A program made the position numbers and the translations under genes. From CAKVLS01 sp045605365 (lineage in GTDB: Bacteria; Bacillota; Clostridia; Christensenellales; UBA1242): a stretch of DNA of 25,895 nucleotides. The stretch covers positions 1 to 25,895 of the forward strand of contig JAZUPV010000054.1 of assembly GCA_045605365.1 (NCBI GenBank), written 5' to 3'. Shown piece after piece: positions 15,534 to 23,053 of the stretch (its first letter is position 1; each line of letters starts with the position of its first letter). The notes below the pieces were generated by a model. That model was given only the letters and a program-made list of their open reading frames with translations, was not told where the DNA came from and searched no databases.

Positions 15534-15566
15534 TTGACAAATACGAAATTTTGTGTTGACAAATAC
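15534..15566 (+). repeat. Direct repeat TTGACAAATAC, two copies 22 bp apart
   Basis: Perfect 11-bp copies at 15534-15544 and 15556-15566. The second contains the -35 of the aspS operon promoter; the first has no matching -10. The 22-bp period is about two helical turns, so a protein could bind both on one DNA face. Confidence 0.85.
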
Positions 15567-15584
15567 TTTTTATAGGCATATAAT
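15556..15584 (+). promoter_or_regulatory. Promoter of the aspS-gatCAB operon
   Basis: TTGACA (15556-15561), exactly 17 bp, TATAAT (15579-15584): full consensus. Transcription should begin near 15590, a few bases before the leader-peptide ribosome site AAGGA (15595-15599). The 385-bp gap between the ATPase and aspS reading frames also holds AT-rich sequence (15421-15530) in which I see nothing definite. Confidence 0.85.
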
Positions 15585-15609
15585 ATAGCCATACAAGGAC
15601 ATTACAAAT

Positions 15610-15660
15610 ATGATTACTCTTATTAACAATAACGACAATAATAATGATAACACAATTTAG
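15610..15660 (+). CDS. Asn/Asp-rich leader peptide of the aspS-gatCAB operon
   Basis: A 16-codon ORF, ATG at 15610 and TAG at 15658-15660, encoding MITLINNNDNNNDNTI. Codons 6-14 are Asn, Asn, Asn, Asp, Asn, Asn, Asn, Asp, Asn: seven Asn and two Asp in a row, using both AAC/AAT and GAC/GAT. AAGGA lies 10 nt upstream, a good ribosome site. It sits between a consensus promoter and an intrinsic terminator, in front of genes that make Asp-tRNA(Asp) and Asn-tRNA(Asn). This is the arrangement of a classical attenuator leader peptide (as in trp, his and thr operons). The peptide itself probably has no function. AT-rich DNA is biased to Asn/Lys/Ile codons, but a run with no Lys or Ile and two Asp is not what bias alone predicts. 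Confidence 0.8.
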   Translation: MITLINNNDNNNDNTI

Positions 15661-15732
15661 TTGAATTGGGTTTTTATTGCCGTGTAAAGTTAAAAAAGAT
15701 TATTCAAGACACTTTTGGTAAATAAAAACCAA
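15649..15732 (+). promoter_or_regulatory. Attenuator: anti-antiterminator and antiterminator pairings
   Basis: Two exclusive pairings were found by eye. Antiterminator: 15666-15678 with 15721-15732, ten continuous pairs (GGTTTTTATT with AATAAAAACC) plus two more across a bulged G; it consumes the loop and first four bases of the terminator's 3' arm. Competing hairpin: 15649-15657 with 15664-15672, eight of nine paired, with the leader stop codon in its loop. A ribosome reaching the stop codon would cover about 15661-15672 and free the terminator; one stalled at Asn/Asp codons (15625-15651) would leave the antiterminator strand free. Confidence 0.7.
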
Positions 15733-15745
15733 GAGTGTCTTTTTT
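15706..15745 (+). terminator. Leader terminator (attenuator) of aspS-gatCAB
   Basis: AAGACACTTTTGG (15706-15718) and CCAAGAGTGTCTT (15729-15741) form 13 pairs with one G-U and a 10-nt loop, followed by T at 15740-15745. It is a strong intrinsic terminator placed within the leader, 55 nt upstream of the aspS start, with no gene between promoter and terminator other than the leader peptide. Confidence 0.9.
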
Positions 15746-15799
15746 ATAATGTTTAAAAAAAACAAAAACAATTATTATATTTTTAAGGAGGCGTTTTTT

Positions 15800-17092
15800 A
15801 TGCAAACGCAAATTACACAATTACAACCAGGTACAGTAACAATTTCAGGTTGGATAGAAAAAATTCGTGATCAAAAAAGTATGCAATTTATCGTACTAAA
15901 AGACCGCTCTGGCAAAGTACAAGTTACAGTAGAAAAAGCAAAAACTCCAGAAATCGCAGAAGTGTTCTCTACTCTTACTCCAGACTCTTATGTAACCATC
16001 ACTGGTGAAATGGTAGCTAACGAATGGGTAAAACTTGGTGGTAAAGAAATTTTACCTACAAGCGTAGTAGTAGAAAGCAAAGCAGAGATTAGCCCAATCG
16101 ACAGCGAGAGCAGTATCGACCAAAGACTAGACTATCGTTGGATCGACTTAAGAGACCCAAAACATAGACTTATATTTGAAGTACAAACAGCTCTTACTCA
16201 AGGTATGAGAAACTACTGCTTAGACAATGGCTTTATCGAAGTTCACTGCCCAACAATGACCGGCAACGAAAGTGAATCTGGTGCTGGCGTATTTGAAGTA
16301 AAATACTTTGACCGCAAAGCATATATGATCCAAAGCCCACAATTTTACAAACAAATGGCTATCGCTGGTGGTTTTGAAAAGGTATTTATCTGCACACCAG
16401 TATACAGAGCAGAAAAATCTCACACAAAACAACACGCAACTGAGTTTACAGGTTTTGACTTAGAGTTTAGTGGAGTAACCGACGTTGAAGACGTTATGAA
16501 AGTAGAAGAAGAGCTTCTTCACGCAGGTATCAAAGCTGTCAGCGAAAAATACGGAGACAAAATAAAAGAACTTCTTGGTGTAGAAGTAGTTGTTCCAACA
16601 TTACCTTTCCCACGTATCACTATGAAAGAAGCTTACAAAATCTTAGACGAAGAATGTGACTATCCACTAGAAGATGGCGACGACCTAGACAGAGAAGCAG
16701 AAAAACTTCTTTGCGAATATATGCAAAAGAAAAACGGTCACCAATTCTTCTTTGTAAAAGAATATCCTACAGCTGTTAGACCTTTCTACTCAATGAAAAA
16801 AGAAGACGAGCCAGAATATTCTAAAACATACGACCTATACTACAAAGACGTAGAAATCACAAGTGGTGCTCAAAGAGAACATAGAGCAGACATCTTGGCA
16901 GAACAAATCAAAGAAAAGGGTATTGACCCTGCAACTATGCAAGAAAGTTATATCGACTTCTTCAAATATGGTTGCCCACCACACGGTGGTTTTGGTATGG
17001 GCTTAGACCGTATCACAATGTTATTATTAGACCTTGCTAGTCTTAAAGAAGCAATGTTTGTCTTCCGTGGTCCAGATAGACTTAGACCATAA
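15800..17092 (+). CDS. aspS: Aspartate--tRNA(Asp/Asn) ligase, archaeal-type (probably non-discriminating)
   Basis: A 430-residue class II synthetase that attaches aspartate to tRNA(Asp) and probably also tRNA(Asn). The OB-fold anticodon-binding domain (1-100; SGWIEKIRD, FIVLKDRSGKVQV) leads to the catalytic domain with motif 2 (YRAEKSHTKQHATEF) and motif 3 (GGFGMGLDRITMLLL, near the end). It lacks the GAD insertion of the about 590-residue bacterial AspRS, so it is the short archaeal type. Residue 20 is Glu where, by eye, discriminating archaeal enzymes carry Trp (GWVW). Linkage to gatCAB supports the non-discriminating reading. I start at ATG 15800, 8 nt after AAGGAGG; ATG 15749 abuts the terminator T-run. 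Expression appears to be set by the attenuator upstream. Confidence 0.9.
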   Translation: MQTQITQLQPGTVTISGWIEKIRDQKSMQFIVLKDRSGKVQVTVEKAKTPEIAEVFSTLTPDSYVTITGEMVANEWVKLGGKEILPTSVVVESKAEISPIDSESSIDQRLDYRWIDLRDPKHRLIFEVQTALTQGMRNYCLDNGFIEVHCPTMTGNESESGAGVFEVKYFDRKAYMIQSPQFYKQMAIAGGFEKVFICTPVYRAEKSHTKQHATEFTGFDLEFSGVTDVEDVMKVEEELLHAGIKAVSEKYGDKIKELLGVEVVVPTLPFPRITMKEAYKILDEECDYPLEDGDDLDREAEKLLCEYMQKKNGHQFFFVKEYPTAVRPFYSMKKEDEPEYSKTYDLYYKDVEITSGAQREHRADILAEQIKEKGIDPATMQESYIDFFKYGCPPHGGFGMGLDRITMLLLDLASLKEAMFVFRGPDRLRP

Positions 17093-17115
17093 TATATTAG
17101 GAGTTTTATCAAGTT

Positions 17116-17403
17116 ATGATAGATATAGAAATAAAAGATATACAGCATTTAGCTACATTATCTGCACTTAAATTTTCTGAACAAGAAATGCAAGACCTTG
17201 TGCCAGAATTTAACAATACATTGTCTATGATCAATCAAATGAACGAAGTAGAAAGTGTTAGTGACTTGGTTGTTACTAATGCTGTTGACATCAGCGACTT
17301 AAGAGAAGACCAAGTAGAAGAAAGCATCTCTCAAGAGTTGGCTCTTATCAATGCTCCTAAACAACGCAAAGGTTGTTATAATGTTCCAAGGGTGGTAGAC
17401 TAA
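17116..17403 (+). CDS. gatC: Asp/Glu-tRNA amidotransferase subunit C
   Basis: A 95-residue subunit of GatCAB. GatC is a small helical protein that wraps GatA and GatB and helps GatA fold. The sequence IKDIQHLATLSALKFSEQEMQDLVPEFNNTLSMINQMNEV is the typical N-terminal half (HLA.LA.L.lteeE...l...L..Il..i..l), and the end YNVPRVVD matches the family's final VPRVv. AGGAG lies 12 nt before ATG, slightly long spacing. It is 23 nt after aspS and overlaps gatA by one base (TAATG), so all four genes are one operon. Confidence 0.93.
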   Translation: MIDIEIKDIQHLATLSALKFSEQEMQDLVPEFNNTLSMINQMNEVESVSDLVVTNAVDISDLREDQVEESISQELALINAPKQRKGCYNVPRVVD

Positions 17404-18845
17404 TGGCAGACTTAACATACAAGAGTATAATCCAACTAAAACAAATGCTTGCTGACAAACAAACAACAGCAAGCGAAATTGTTGATTATTACTTCAAACA
17501 AATAGAAAAACACAAACGCAAAAACGCCGTAATAGAAGTTTTTGAAGATGCAAAAGAACAAGCCCTAGAATGGGACAAAAAGATTGCTTCTGGCGAAAAG
17601 TTGCCTGTACTTGCAGGTATACCAATTTTAATCAAAGATAACATTATGTATAAGGGCAAGATTTCTTCTTGTGCTTCTGCATTTATGAAAAACTACGTAG
17701 CTCAATACAACTCAACAGCTGTTCAAAAGTTACTTGACGCTGGTGCTATCATTATCGGTAGAGTTAATATGGACGAGTTCGCTATGGGTGGTAGTTGTGA
17801 AAAGTCAGTTTATGGTCCTACCCTAAACGCCCTTGACGACGGTAGAGTAGCAGGTGGTAGTTCTGGCGGTAGCGCAAGTGCCGTTGCCCTAGACCTATGT
17901 GCAGCTGCACTTGGTAGCGACACTGGTGGTTCTATCCGTCAACCAGCATCTTTTAATGGTATCGTTGGTATCAAGGGTAGCTATGGTAGAGTATCAAGAT
18001 ATGGACTTATCGCTTTTGCTAGTTCGCTTGACCAAATAGGACCCTTGACAAAAACTGTCGAAGATAGCGCACTACTTATGCAAGTATTGTCAGGCTATGA
18101 CCTGCACGACACTACTAGCGCAAAACAACCAGTTGGTCAATATTTTGACAACCTTAACCCATCAGTAAAAGGCAAACAATTTGCTATAATTAAAGAAGTA
18201 GAAGAACTATACAAACAAACAAACTATTATGACAAGTTTGTTGCGTTTAAAGAGTTTTTAGTAAAAAACGGCGCAACTGTAAGAGAAGTTAGCGTACCAC
18301 ATTACAAACTTTGCTTGTCAGTATACTATACAATAGCTCCAGCAGAAGCAGCGTCTAACTTAGGACGCTTTGACGGTGTAAAATACACCACAAGAAGCCA
18401 AGAAGCAAAAAATATCGGTGATGTATATGACTTTAGCCGTACAGAAGGCTTTGGCAAAGAAGTAAAACGTCGTATAATGCTTGGCAACTTTGTTTTAAGT
18501 AGCGGTTATTATGACGCATATTATGTAAAAGCAAAACGTATCCAACAAGTGTTAACTCAAGATTTTGAAAGAATTTTTGAAACATTTGACGCTATTATTA
18601 TGCCTACTACCTATGGCGAAGCTTTTGAAATCAACTCAAAACAAGACCCTGTTAGTATGTATGCAGAAGATATGTTTACAATTATAGCCAACCTTACTGG
18701 TACTCCAGCAATCAGCGTACCTTTTGACAAAGGACAAGCTGGCCTACCACTTGGTATGCAAATTATATCAAGAAAGTTTGACGAACAAACCGCTCTTGAT
18801 ATTGCTGACTTTGTACAAAAATCTTACAAAGGGGGTAAACAATAA
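17403..18845 (+). CDS. gatA: Asp/Glu-tRNA amidotransferase subunit A (amidase)
   Basis: A 480-residue amidase that releases ammonia from glutamine (or asparagine) and passes it through a tunnel to GatB. The Ser-cisSer-Lys triad is complete: K78 in ILIKDN, S153 in the AGGSSGGSAS signature, and nucleophile S177 in GSDTGGSIRQPAS. The length is normal for the family. The start ATG shares its A with the gatC stop (TAATG), and the end overlaps gatB the same way, so subunit synthesis is translationally coupled. With the adjacent AspRS it would act on Asp-tRNA(Asn); action on Glu-tRNA(Gln) cannot be judged here, since no gltX or glnS is in the window. Confidence 0.96.
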   Translation: MADLTYKSIIQLKQMLADKQTTASEIVDYYFKQIEKHKRKNAVIEVFEDAKEQALEWDKKIASGEKLPVLAGIPILIKDNIMYKGKISSCASAFMKNYVAQYNSTAVQKLLDAGAIIIGRVNMDEFAMGGSCEKSVYGPTLNALDDGRVAGGSSGGSASAVALDLCAAALGSDTGGSIRQPASFNGIVGIKGSYGRVSRYGLIAFASSLDQIGPLTKTVEDSALLMQVLSGYDLHDTTSAKQPVGQYFDNLNPSVKGKQFAIIKEVEELYKQTNYYDKFVAFKEFLVKNGATVREVSVPHYKLCLSVYYTIAPAEAASNLGRFDGVKYTTRSQEAKNIGDVYDFSRTEGFGKEVKRRIMLGNFVLSSGYYDAYYVKAKRIQQVLTQDFERIFETFDAIIMPTTYGEAFEINSKQDPVSMYAEDMFTIIANLTGTPAISVPFDKGQAGLPLGMQIISRKFDEQTALDIADFVQKSYKGGKQ

Positions 18846-20284
18846 TGGCTAGAGAAGATTACGAAGTTGTTATCGGTCTAGAAATTCACGCAGAGTTAAA
18901 GACAAAAACAAAAGTTTTTTGTAGCTGTGAAAACCGTTTTGGTGACCAACCAAACACCAACGTTTGCCCAGTATGTTTAGGTTTGCCTGGTGCATTGCCA
19001 GTTATCAACAAACGTGCAGTAGAACTTGCTATCAAGGCGGGTCTTACTTTTGGCTGTGACATCAATGATGTTGCTATATTTGAGCGTAAAAACTATTTTT
19101 ATCCAGACCTTGCCAAGGCTTATCAAATAAGCCAATTGCAAAAACCACTTTGTCTAAACGGTAGCATAACCTTAGACAGTGGCAAGGTTGTTAGACTAAA
19201 CCGTATCCACTTAGAAGAAGACGCCGGCAAACTTGTCCACGTCAATGCAACAGTAGGTACTCTTATCGACTACAACCGTGGTGGTGTACCACTTATCGAG
19301 ACAGTTACTGAGCCAGATATCAACTCAGCAGAAGAAGCTGTAGAGTTTTTGACCAAACTACGTAGCAACCTTACTTTTGGTGACATTGCAGAATGTCGTA
19401 TGGAGCAAGGTGGTATGCGTTGTGACGTTAACTTGTCTGTACACAAAAAAGGCACCCCTTATGGTACTCGTACCGAGATGAAAAACCTAAACTCATTTAA
19501 GATGGTTTATCGTGCAATCAACTACGAAGCAGAACGTCAAATAGAAATCTTAGAACAAGGTGGCACAATCACCCAACAAACCCGCAAATGGGACGACAAC
19601 AAAGGCAAGAGTTTTACAATGCGTTCTAAAGAAGAAGCACAAGACTACAGATACTTCCCAGACCCAGATATTTTACCAATATCAGTAAAACTTCAAGACG
19701 TAGAACGTATAAGAGAAGAATTGCCACGTCTTGCTCCACAAAGACTAAAAGAGTATGTAGAAACTCTAGGTCTACCAGAGTACGACGCAAAAATTCTTAC
19801 TCAAGAAAAGTCAGTTTCTGATTATTTTGAAAACTGCCTAAAAATGTACGACAATGCCAAGATAGTTTCTAACTGGATTATGACAGACGTTTTAAGAAAG
19901 TTAAAAGAAACCGAACAAGAACAATATATCAACACAGTTATCTCACCAGAGAGCTTGGTAGATATTATCAAAATGGTAGAAGAAAAAGAAATCACCAGAG
20001 TAAACGCAAAAGAATTGTTTGAACAAATCTGCTTTACTCAAGACAAGCCAAAAGTTCTTGCAAAAAAACTTGGTTATCTATCTACTATGACTGTAGAAGA
20101 ATTGCTTGCAGTTATCGAGCAAGTATTTGAACAAAACCCAAAAGCTATCGAAGATTACAAAAAAGAACCTGAAGATATCGTCAACTATCTTATCGGTCAA
20201 ACAATGCGCCTAACTCGTGGTACAGCCAAAGTAGATATCGCAAGACCAATTATCAAAGATAAACTTGACGAACTTACAAAATAG
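18845..20284 (+). CDS. gatB: Asp/Glu-tRNA amidotransferase subunit B
   Basis: A 479-residue subunit that binds the mischarged tRNA, phosphorylates the side-chain carboxylate with ATP and amidates it. The N-terminal signature EVVIGLEIHAELKT is followed by a complete zinc knuckle (C26, C28, C41, C44 in FCSC...VCPVC), then the cradle domain with YNRGGVPLIETVTEPDI and MRCDVNLSV, and a C-terminal helical YqeY-like tail (from about residue 330; VNYLIGQTMRLTRGTAKVD) that recognises the tRNA elbow. Start overlaps the gatA stop by one base. The stop codon is TAG. A strong terminator about 40 bp later closes the operon. Confidence 0.96.
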   Translation: MAREDYEVVIGLEIHAELKTKTKVFCSCENRFGDQPNTNVCPVCLGLPGALPVINKRAVELAIKAGLTFGCDINDVAIFERKNYFYPDLAKAYQISQLQKPLCLNGSITLDSGKVVRLNRIHLEEDAGKLVHVNATVGTLIDYNRGGVPLIETVTEPDINSAEEAVEFLTKLRSNLTFGDIAECRMEQGGMRCDVNLSVHKKGTPYGTRTEMKNLNSFKMVYRAINYEAERQIEILEQGGTITQQTRKWDDNKGKSFTMRSKEEAQDYRYFPDPDILPISVKLQDVERIREELPRLAPQRLKEYVETLGLPEYDAKILTQEKSVSDYFENCLKMYDNAKIVSNWIMTDVLRKLKETEQEQYINTVISPESLVDIIKMVEEKEITRVNAKELFEQICFTQDKPKVLAKKLGYLSTMTVEELLAVIEQVFEQNPKAIEDYKKEPEDIVNYLIGQTMRLTRGTAKVDIARPIIKDKLDELTK

Positions 20285-20326
20285 TATATTTTATAAAAAA
20301 CTATATATTTTATAATAATTGTTTTT

Positions 20327-20359
20327 AAAAAAGCAGTGATTTTATCTCACTGCTTTTTT
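20327..20359 (+). terminator. Terminator of the aspS-gatCAB operon
   Basis: AAAAAAGCAGTGA (20327-20339) and TCACTGCTTTTTT (20347-20359), 13 perfect pairs with a T-run in the 3' arm. The A-rich 5' side means it could also work in reverse. Confidence 0.92.
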
Positions 20360-20462
20360 ATTATGCTAAATTTTTATAAAATACATATACTCAGCAACAA
20401 CGCTTGATAATTTGGCTATATCTAAGTTTGTTTTTATAAAATAAAAGCTAAAAATATTTATT

Positions 20463-20494
20463 AAACTAAACCAAAACAAAAATAAATTTAGTTT
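20463..20494. repeat. Inverted repeat AAACTAAA / TTTAGTTT in the HTH operon upstream region
   Basis: Perfect 8-bp arms at 20463-20470 and 20487-20494, 16 bp apart, in a very AT-rich 200-bp stretch (20360-20563) with no gene. I see no convincing -35/-10 pair in this stretch. Confidence 0.5.
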
Positions 20495-20522
20495 TATAAA
20501 TTATTTATATTTGTTTGCTAAA

Positions 20523-20551
20523 TATCTCAAATAAGTTTACAATTATCTCAA
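20523..20551 (+). repeat. Direct repeat TATCTCAA upstream of the HTH gene
   Basis: Identical 8-bp copies at 20523-20530 and 20544-20551, 21 bp apart (two helical turns). The second overlaps the ribosome site AAGGAG of the HTH gene. Possible binding site for autoregulation. Confidence 0.5.
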
Positions 20552-20563
20552 GGAGAAATATGT

Positions 20564-21562
20564 ATGAGTGATAAAAATTATTTTGTTCTTAACCTAAAAA
20601 CTCTTAGCGAAAAGTACAGTCAAAAACAACTCGCCCAAGACACTCAAGTCAGCCCAGCAAGTATCAACAACTATCTTAACAAAGATAGCGAGCCATCTGT
20701 AAAATTTTTGCTTAAGTTAAAAAACGCCTATGGTATCAACATTGACGAGTTTTTGACCAAAGAAGTTTCGCCAGAAAGCAAATCTACCGAAGAAATCGAC
20801 AGGTCTTACAAAAGATTTGTTGGAGATTATGCTATTTATTATTATGACACCAACGTATACAAAGGCAGGGTTAGTTACTCTACCAATATCTTAAAGTACG
20901 GTGTATTGTCAGTCTATGACGAAATGGGCGACGAAGGAGAAAGTCTTAAAGTTAGTGCTTGCTTTTTTGTTTCTCGTAGAGAAGCAGAAGAAGGTCTACG
21001 CACACTAAACGCCCTAAAAAACACATCTGCAAAAAAAGAGTTTTATAATACTTTTCAAAATCACTACACAGGTATCTTAGAGATGTCTACTTTGCAGATA
21101 TTTATCTCTGTAAAAAACCCTGTCGACAAAGACCACTGTTTGATTATCTTAAACAATCCACCAAGCAACAACAAATATATCGGTGGGCTAGGTACAGTCA
21201 ACTCAGTTGCTCGTGGTAGAGAGCAGATGCCTTGCATACAGTTTATTATCTTGTCACGTAGTGCTTTGCGTATGCCTGACGGTGAGTTGTACGAGATGTT
21301 AGCTCTAGGCACAAGTGATGTCAGTGTTCATAACGAAACAGAGCAACTTCTTAATTTGTTTAAGACTTTGTATATAGAAAACAAAGAAAACCCTAATCAA
21401 CTTAGCGAACACCAAAAGAAACGTATCATAGAAGATAGCTTGTCAAATATGCTTTTAGATATGATGGAGGCCAATATGTTTAGATTTGCCAAAGTATCTA
21501 ATATGGAGGACGATAGCTACTTTAGATTGATAAGAGAGGGTTCTGAGTATGATGACGAATAA
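20564..21562 (+). CDS. HTH (XRE-type) protein with a conserved-looking C-terminal domain of unknown function
   Basis: A 332-residue cytosolic protein. Residues about 10-62 form an XRE/Cro-like helix-turn-helix (SQKQLAQDTQVSPASINNYLNKDSEPSVKFLLKLKNAYGI). The rest (75-320) is a mixed alpha/beta domain with RFVGDYAIYYYDTN, ILKYGVLSVYDE, HYTGILEMSTLQIFI and YIGGLGTVNSVARGREQMPCIQFIILSR. It looks like a ligand-sensing part, but I know no family name for it. AAGGAG precedes ATG by about 8 nt. Its last 14 bases overlap the RelA/SpoT-like gene in another frame, so the two are translationally coupled and probably act in one pathway (inference). Repeats upstream could be its own operator. Confidence 0.75.
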   Translation: MSDKNYFVLNLKTLSEKYSQKQLAQDTQVSPASINNYLNKDSEPSVKFLLKLKNAYGINIDEFLTKEVSPESKSTEEIDRSYKRFVGDYAIYYYDTNVYKGRVSYSTNILKYGVLSVYDEMGDEGESLKVSACFFVSRREAEEGLRTLNALKNTSAKKEFYNTFQNHYTGILEMSTLQIFISVKNPVDKDHCLIILNNPPSNNKYIGGLGTVNSVARGREQMPCIQFIILSRSALRMPDGELYEMLALGTSDVSVHNETEQLLNLFKTLYIENKENPNQLSEHQKKRIIEDSLSNMLLDMMEANMFRFAKVSNMEDDSYFRLIREGSEYDDE

Positions 21563-23033
21563 AGAATATAATTATCTTGTAGCCTATCAAAATATCTTAG
21601 ACACACTAAAAAAGAACAACAGTATAGGTATCAACAACGTATCCAACGCATTTAACCTAGCTGACAGTCTACACAAAGGTCAAACTAGAAAATCTGGCGA
21701 ACCTTATATTATGCACCCGGTAGCAGTAGCGGAGATTTTGTGCAATTTAGGTTTTGATACAGATATGATAAGTGCAGCACTTTTGCACGACGTTGTAGAA
21801 GATTGTGAGTGTACCATTGACCAAATTAGAGAAAAGTTTAACAACAACATAGCAGAGATTGTCGATGCAGTTACCGCTATTAACCAAAACACCAGTAGTA
21901 TCAATGAGATATTTGATGACCCAGACTTTTTTAAAAATAGTCTAGAAGAACAAACCTTTAAAAAATTAATATCTATCGGCAAAGAAAATAAATTTGCGTT
22001 TTTTATCAAGTTTGCAGATAGACTTAACAACTTAAGAACAATACAAGTTTTTAACCCATACAAACAAATCGAAAAAGTAAAAGAAACCCAAAAGTGGATA
22101 ATACCACTAGCATATCTACTAAAGACAAAATACTTTTATGACAATTTGCAAAACGAGTGTTTTAGAATAGTCAACCGTAGCAAAATCGAAGAGTTTGAGT
22201 ATAGATACAATTACTTTCACGAACTAAACAGACCTACCTACAACAATATACAAGAAGATCTCACTGCGCTTGTGCACGACTATATTTTGCGTAGTCGCAA
22301 GGGTATAGATGTCAATCGTGTCGTTGTAGAAGAAGAGACTCTCTTTAACACTTACGAACGTATCCGCAAGACTTTGGACCTAACCAAGTTTAAACTAATC
22401 AAACGCAACTCTTTTAACCGTATACCAGCGACAAATATATACGTCGTACTAAACGGCAAGGTCACTCAAAAACAAGCTATCAACTTGTTGTACGAAATGT
22501 TTGAACAAAAAGTCTTAACCAAAGAACTAAAAATAATAGGTTTTGAGAGTGATGACGTGTACAAAAAGCATTACTTTTTGGTGCAAGACAAACACCGCAT
22601 CAAGTATAGATTGTGTATGCTAACATTAGAAGAATTTATCATTATGCGCAACGGTACTGTAGAAGGTACAGATATTGACCTTATCGACGAAGAAAGTTTG
22701 CAAACAGAAATTATCCAAAACTATATCGAAGTACAAACTCGCTCTGGTCAAATAATCAAACTACCAGAAAACAGCACTGTACTAGATTTTGCGTTCAAGA
22801 TTCACGACGACTTAGGTCTATCTTGCAAATATGCCCTTGTCAACAATTCGCCAACACACCAACCACTTTATACCAAACTTATCGCAGGTGACAAGGTCAA
22901 CATTATTGCTGAGCAAGACGCCAATGGTTTTTCTGTGCCAATAGCCCAAATACGTTGGCTAGCCTATGTCAATACAGAACGAGCAAAAAAATCACTCATC
23001 AAATACTTTGAAAGAGTATACAAAACTCAATAA
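21549..23033 (+). CDS. RelA/SpoT-like protein: intact HD hydrolase, no recognisable synthetase, TGS domain
   Basis: A 494-residue protein. Residues 25-200 are an HD-type (p)ppGpp hydrolase domain with all expected residues: R47-K48, H56-P57, H80-D81, E84-D85, D157 and N161, at spacings like bifunctional Rel enzymes up to D85. Residues about 205-390, where the synthetase should lie, show none of its motifs (no RxKDYIAxPKxNGYQSLHT, no EVQIRT). Residues about 392-455 are a TGS domain (YIEVQTRSGQIIKLPENSTVLDFAFKIHDDLG). The protein ends near residue 494, without the later regulatory ACT region. It probably degrades alarmone or a related nucleotide and is unlikely to make it (inference). Start ATG 21549 (or 21552) overlaps the HTH gene by 14 bases. 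Confidence 0.8.
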   Translation: MMTNKEYNYLVAYQNILDTLKKNNSIGINNVSNAFNLADSLHKGQTRKSGEPYIMHPVAVAEILCNLGFDTDMISAALLHDVVEDCECTIDQIREKFNNNIAEIVDAVTAINQNTSSINEIFDDPDFFKNSLEEQTFKKLISIGKENKFAFFIKFADRLNNLRTIQVFNPYKQIEKVKETQKWIIPLAYLLKTKYFYDNLQNECFRIVNRSKIEEFEYRYNYFHELNRPTYNNIQEDLTALVHDYILRSRKGIDVNRVVVEEETLFNTYERIRKTLDLTKFKLIKRNSFNRIPATNIYVVLNGKVTQKQAINLLYEMFEQKVLTKELKIIGFESDDVYKKHYFLVQDKHRIKYRLCMLTLEEFIIMRNGTVEGTDIDLIDEESLQTEIIQNYIEVQTRSGQIIKLPENSTVLDFAFKIHDDLGLSCKYALVNNSPTHQPLYTKLIAGDKVNIIAEQDANGFSVPIAQIRWLAYVNTERAKKSLIKYFERVYKTQ

Positions 23034-23053
23034 TATTGTTTTTGGAGATAATT

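Noticed and set aside
15590..15750. T-box riboswitch upstream of aspS
   Set aside because: The conserved T-box sequence (AGGGTGGTACCGCG-like) and the AGTA bulge are absent, and the leader is too short; the leader ORF and paired elements explain the terminator better.
15749..15799. Longer aspS start at ATG 15749
   Set aside because: That ATG directly follows the attenuator T-run, has no ribosome site and adds 17 residues unlike the family; ATG 15800 has AAGGAGG 8 nt upstream.
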